DNA of 49,915 bases from Physcocola sp002396385 (GTDB lineage Bacteria > Bacteroidota > Bacteroidia > Bacteroidales > Paludibacteraceae): assembly GCA_946535435.1 (NCBI GenBank), contig CAMNDM010000027.1, positions 1-49,915 on the forward strand. Direction: 5' to 3'. This document shows positions 49,427 to 49,915 of the stretch, piece by piece. Position numbers and translations under genes: made by a program. Under the pieces are notes generated by a model, which worked only from the letters and a program-made list of their open reading frames with translations, ran no database searches and was not told where the DNA came from. How positions within the stretch are numbered: position 1 is the stretch's first letter; each line of letters starts with the position of its first letter.

Positions 49427-49716
49427 ATTTTGAAACTATAAGACAAATTTCATCCGATTCCGGTAACGTTTGTCAGTTCATCGGTTACAGATCGAACTCT
49501 TTTTCAGTTGCCGTAGCAAGCAGAATTGGTATATTCTTCCTACAATCCATTCTATTATAAACACAACTATAAGGTAGGCACTTGGTGTCTGCCTGAAATG
49601 TTTTATGTCGTAGCAGTGCGTCCAAAAACCTTAATGTCTATATATCATAATATCAACAGCTTGATAGAAATTTAAAAAATAGAGGAAACACTTGTCTTCA
49701 TTATAAGTTTGTTGGT

Positions 49717-49757
49717 GGGGGTTGCCGGAATTAATACCGGTGCCCCCATTTTTTTTA
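49717..49757 (+). terminator. Orphan terminator-like hairpin with T8 tract
   Basis: GGGGG (49717-49721) and CCGG (49725-49728) pair with CCGG (49737-49740) and CCCCC (49743-49747), followed by ATTTTTTTT. It has the form of a plus-strand intrinsic terminator, yet the nearest plus-strand gene ended about 570 bases upstream. Confidence 0.6.
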
Positions 49758-49915
49758 TAAGTCATATAGGCAATGCCCAACGCTGCTGTACTTTCAGTTA
49801 CAAGGATGCAAAATCTGCGACACATTGCGTAATTTGTGACAACATCCAAAAAAGAAAGAGAATTTACAATGTTGATAACTATTGTGTTGCCGGACAATGT
49901 TGATAGAATAACATT

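Larger units (their letters stand above)
49144..49915. other. 772-base region without a convincing gene
   Basis: GC content is higher here than in the other gaps, suggesting former or unrecognised coding sequence. Open frames without stops occur on the minus strand at 49421-49236 (61 codons, with SYGLSRRDFDVFLAYKG) and 49637-49485 (50 codons, with MDCRKNIPILLATATEKEF). Neither has a good start. The region also holds a strong nested hairpin (49373-49426) and an isolated terminator-like hairpin (49717-49757). Longer frames near the right edge (49631-49897 minus, 49709-49903 plus) look accidental. Confidence 0.45.

Noticed and set aside
49631..49903. Two overlapping open frames of 64 and 88 residues at the right edge
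   Set aside because: Both cross the terminator-like hairpin and its T8 tract, lack motifs and overlap one another on opposite strands; chance frames are likelier.
1..49915. CRISPR arrays, tRNA or rRNA genes
   Set aside because: No regularly spaced direct repeats, tRNA T-loop signatures or rRNA stretches were noticed on reading both strands.

Overview
The window comes from a member of the Bacteroidota, most likely the order Bacteroidales. The evidence is a hybrid two-component regulator beside a glycoside hydrolase, type IX secretion (T9SS) sorting tails, BspA-type and FISUMP-type surface proteins, an RHS core protein, an AT-rich intergenic background, no consistent Shine-Dalgarno sequences, and several promoters of the Bacteroidota form TTTG-N19-TAnnTTTG. 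I cannot place the genus. No rRNA, tRNA, CRISPR array or intact mobile element was seen.

Layout. 1-2.4 kb: the 3' end of an RHS protein, then a BspA-like leucine-rich-repeat lipoprotein whose signal peptide is interrupted by an in-frame TGA. 2.7-5.6 kb: three co-directional surface-protein genes (a tail-bearing small protein, a double FISUMP protein and a single FISUMP protein), closed by a strong bidirectional terminator. 5.7-12.4 kb, minus strand: a putative operon of fic, iorA, iorB, a paaK-like CoA ligase, an omega-amidase-like hydrolase and an aminotransferase. It fits interconversion of aromatic amino acids, aryl-pyruvates and aryl-acetyl-CoA. 12.7-21.0 kb, plus strand: a compact heme operon hemN-hemG-hemE-hemA/hemC fusion-hemD-hemB-hemL with mostly overlapping ends and no ferrochelatase; the HU gene follows with its own promoter.

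21.6-31.2 kb: a run of small units. A WYL regulator diverges from the RNA ligase gene rtcB across a palindrome that overlaps the regulator's -33 element. An OmpA-like protein follows. A tight four-gene operon (glutathione peroxidase, two tiny proteins, OhrR-like MarR regulator) has a palindrome over its own -33 element. The rest are hypothetical secreted proteins, a LEA2-like lipoprotein and a Nudix hydrolase. 31.6-38.1 kb: an RNase HI with a zinc ribbon converges on a 1,631-residue exonuclease-like/RecQ/UvrD fusion helicase, preceded by a VanW-family gene. 38.1-40.3 kb: two more exported proteins. 40.6-47.4 kb: a hybrid two-component regulator followed by a GH26-CBM-GH5 mannanase with a T9SS tail, a small mannan-degradation locus. 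47.7-49.1 kb: a YoeB-type toxin-antitoxin pair and a lipoprotein. The last 0.77 kb has no convincing gene but holds strong hairpins and broken-looking open frames.

The observations I rate highest are the hemA-hemC fusion that lacks both the GluTR dimerisation domain and HMBS domain 3, the two regulator/palindrome/-33 arrangements (WYL-rtcB and OhrR-Gpx), and the giant nuclease-helicase fusion.
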